In this document: positions 5,690 to 6,573 of the stretch, piece by piece
Layout: the number at the start of each line of letters is the position of its first letter
Numbering within the stretch: position 1 is the first letter of the stretch
NCBI GenBank assembly: GCA_937121005.1
Contig: CAKZKB010000248.1
Location: forward strand, 1-6,573
Direction: 5' to 3'
Source of the DNA: an uncultured cyanobacterium
GTDB lineage: Bacteria > Cyanobacteriota > Cyanobacteriia > Cyanobacteriales > Geitlerinemataceae
Length of the DNA: 6,573 nucleotides
The notes under the pieces: generated by a model
What the model was told of the DNA's origin: nothing
The model's input: only the letters and a program-made list of their open reading frames with translations
The model's database searches: none
Position numbers and translations under genes: made by a program

Positions 5690-5950
5690 CCAAAACAATA
5701 CACCAACCATCAGTTACAGCCAGCTAAATCGCGGAAGTCTCTCCTTTTCTCCTGGGTAGTGATACCGACGTACCAGAACCGGGATCGATCGCCCCCTGAT
5801 GGCAACTCGCGATCTAACCGCCGCGTCTAAAGTCAGGCGATCGTCTTTACGGCTTTTGACTCTTTTTTCAACACGTCCTTGACAAACCTCACTTTTTCAG
5901 GCAAGAAACCGGGTTCTACGCCAGTTTATGGTAGGATGGCCGAATAGTTA

Positions 5951-5979
5951 CGTTGTTCGTTGTTGCGTCGATCGTTGTT
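5951..5979 (-). repeat. CGTTGTT heptamer cluster at the DUF3531 gene start
   Basis: Copies of CGTTGTT lie at 5951-5957, 5958-5964 and 5973-5979, the last two separated by 8 bp containing CGATCG-like sequence. The reverse complement AACAACG is a circular permutation of the array unit at 435-468, in opposite orientation. The cluster ends 4 bp before the preferred ATG and replaces any recognisable Shine-Dalgarno sequence. Confidence 0.85.
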
Positions 5980-5983
5980 CGCC

Positions 5984-6439
5984 ATGGAAGTTCAATTTCG
6001 CGAATTTAATCCCTTTGATGTTTGGTTTTGGTTGCAATTTGAAACCGCGCCGGCCCCAATGGAAAGGCAGTATATCGAAGAACTGTTCGACTCCTGGTTT
6101 TTAGTGGGAAAACTGGGCGGGTTTAATGCTGAAAACTTGCAAGTGCAAGATGAAGGTCTCGAAGTGAGTTATATGAATTATAACGACGATCGTGGCAACG
6201 ATCGCTTAGTCGCGTTGATGCACAATATGGGAGAATTTGAATACGAAGGGGTTTGGGGTCGCTGTTGGTTCGATCTGGGAACCAGCGACGCGATCGCTTT
6301 AGATATTTTAATTAATGCCCTCGATCGTCTCAGTCAAGAATATGTCGTCATCGAACGCTTAGTCATTGGTGGCGAAAACCCAGACTGGCCGCTTCCCGAC
6401 GATCGCGATACCTTTTTCTCCGAGAATTCTCGTAACTAA
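5984..6439 (+). CDS. DUF3531 family protein
   Basis: This 151-residue protein resembles DUF3531 (PF12049), a family of cyanobacteria with nucleus-encoded homologues in plants and algae; I recognise it from conserved blocks. These are MEVQFREFNPFDVWFWLQFE (1-20), FDSWFLVGKLGGFNAENLQV (35-54), YMNYN (63-67), LMHNMGEFEYEGVWGRCWF (78-96) and DLGTSDAIALDILINAL (97-113). No signal peptide or membrane segment is visible, and the product is acidic, with many Trp, Phe and Tyr residues. Biochemical function is not established to my knowledge; the phylogenetic spread suggests a photosynthetic or plastid-related housekeeping role, which is inference. Start choice: a TTG at 5960 would add MLRRSLFA from repeat sequence, whereas ATG 5984 gives the family N-terminus. 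The gene diverges from cpcT, with 340 bp between start codons. Confidence 0.85.
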   Translation: MEVQFREFNPFDVWFWLQFETAPAPMERQYIEELFDSWFLVGKLGGFNAENLQVQDEGLEVSYMNYNDDRGNDRLVALMHNMGEFEYEGVWGRCWFDLGTSDAIALDILINALDRLSQEYVVIERLVIGGENPDWPLPDDRDTFFSENSRN

Positions 6440-6452
6440 TCGATGCTGTTAA

Positions 6453-6536
6453 GGTATTAGGTATTAGGTTTTAGGTTTTAGGTTTTAGGTGTGAGGTACG
6501 AGGAAGTAGGTATTAGGAATTAGGTTTTAGGTATTA
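6453..6536 (+). repeat. Twelve-copy GGNNNNA heptamer array
   Basis: Twelve consecutive heptamers keep perfect 7-bp phase: GGTATTA twice, GGTTTTA three times, then GGTGTGA, GGTACGA, GGAAGTA, GGTATTA, GGAATTA, GGTTTTA and GGTATTA. GG at positions 1-2 and A at position 7 are invariant, while positions 3-6 vary. The array starts 13 bp after the DUF3531 stop codon. The last four units at 543-570, read on the minus strand, belong to the same family. Confidence 0.93.
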
Positions 6537-6558
6537 GGGAGGGTACAAGGATTTAACT

Positions 6559-6572
6559 GGACACTGGACACC
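6559..6572 (+). repeat. Start of a GGACAC(T/C) heptamer pair at the window edge
   Basis: GGACACT (6559-6565) is followed directly by GGACACC (6566-6572), one base before the window ends. It is probably the beginning of another heptamer array; its extent cannot be seen. Confidence 0.5.
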
Positions 6573-6573
6573 G

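Larger units (their letters stand above)
5644..5983. other. 340-bp divergent intergenic region between cpcT and the DUF3531 gene
   Basis: Apart from the cpcT -10 element and a heptamer cluster near the right edge, I see no gene here. An imperfect palindrome AGAAACCGGGTTCT (5904-5917, six pairs and one mismatch) resembles short interspersed palindromes I recall as common in filamentous cyanobacterial genomes. A TTGACA at 5879-5884 has no matching -10 at 16-18 bp, so the promoter of the rightward gene is not identified. TAGGAT at 5932-5937 is a possible weak -10, 46 bp before its ATG. Confidence 0.6.

Noticed and set aside
5644..5706. Upstream ATG extending cpcT to 216 residues
   Set aside because: The extension lacks family similarity and would place the start codon upstream of the predicted -10 box. 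MTHSTD is the expected N-terminus.
5831..5866. Possible rightward terminator: AGTCA pairing with TGACT, followed by six T
   Set aside because: The stem has only five proper pairs with a long loop, and no rightward gene ends upstream of it.
5879..5884. Perfect TTGACA as a -35 box for the DUF3531 gene
   Set aside because: The hexamers 16-18 bp downstream (GCAAGA, CAAGAA, AAGAAA) do not resemble a -10 element.
6453..6536. CRISPR-like array
   Set aside because: The units are 7 bp in unbroken tandem with no spacers, so this is a heptanucleotide tandem repeat. No cas gene is in view.

Overview
The window is cyanobacterial chromosome. The octamer GCGATCGC (HIP1) occurs at least 14 times by eye in 6.6 kb, against about 0.1 expected by chance. 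A CpcT-type phycobilin lyase and a DUF3531 protein point the same way. Heptanucleotide tandem repeats in five places resemble the STRR repeats of filamentous cyanobacteria. I cannot assign a genus.

Positions 1-4192 hold four co-directional + strand genes that look like one operon for a Gld-type ABC exporter. They are the C-terminal part of the ATPase (cut by the window edge), a six-helix ABC-2 permease (572-1372), a degenerate class I SAM methyltransferase-like protein (1394-2191) and a large GldG-like membrane-anchored accessory protein (2195-4192). ATPase, permease and auxiliary protein match the GldA/GldF/GldG layout known from gliding Bacteroidetes and widespread in other bacteria; the cargo of cyanobacterial versions is not evident here. 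Two oddities stand out: the methyltransferase-like gene between permease and auxiliary gene, and a 156-residue, almost purely acidic insert containing a 54-residue tandem duplication in the auxiliary protein.

Positions 4269-4685 encode a small retropepsin-like aspartyl protease, separated from the operon by a heptamer array. The convergent gap 4686-5055 has no convincing gene but is rich in hairpins: two terminator-like structures, a separate inverted repeat, and a tandem pair of 40-bp units whose stems carry a compensatory base-pair change.

On the minus strand, cpcT (5643 to 5056) encodes the lyase that attaches phycocyanobilin to phycocyanin beta subunit. It has a perfect TATAAT 34 nt before the start codon. 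Diverging from it, 5984-6439 encodes a DUF3531 protein of unknown function. The window ends in a 12-copy heptamer array with strict GGNNNNA periodicity.

Nothing here is clearly a new defence or mobile system. The best candidates for a second look are the acidic insert, the methyltransferase-like protein, the covarying hairpin pair, and heptamer repeats that reach into the ends of genes.
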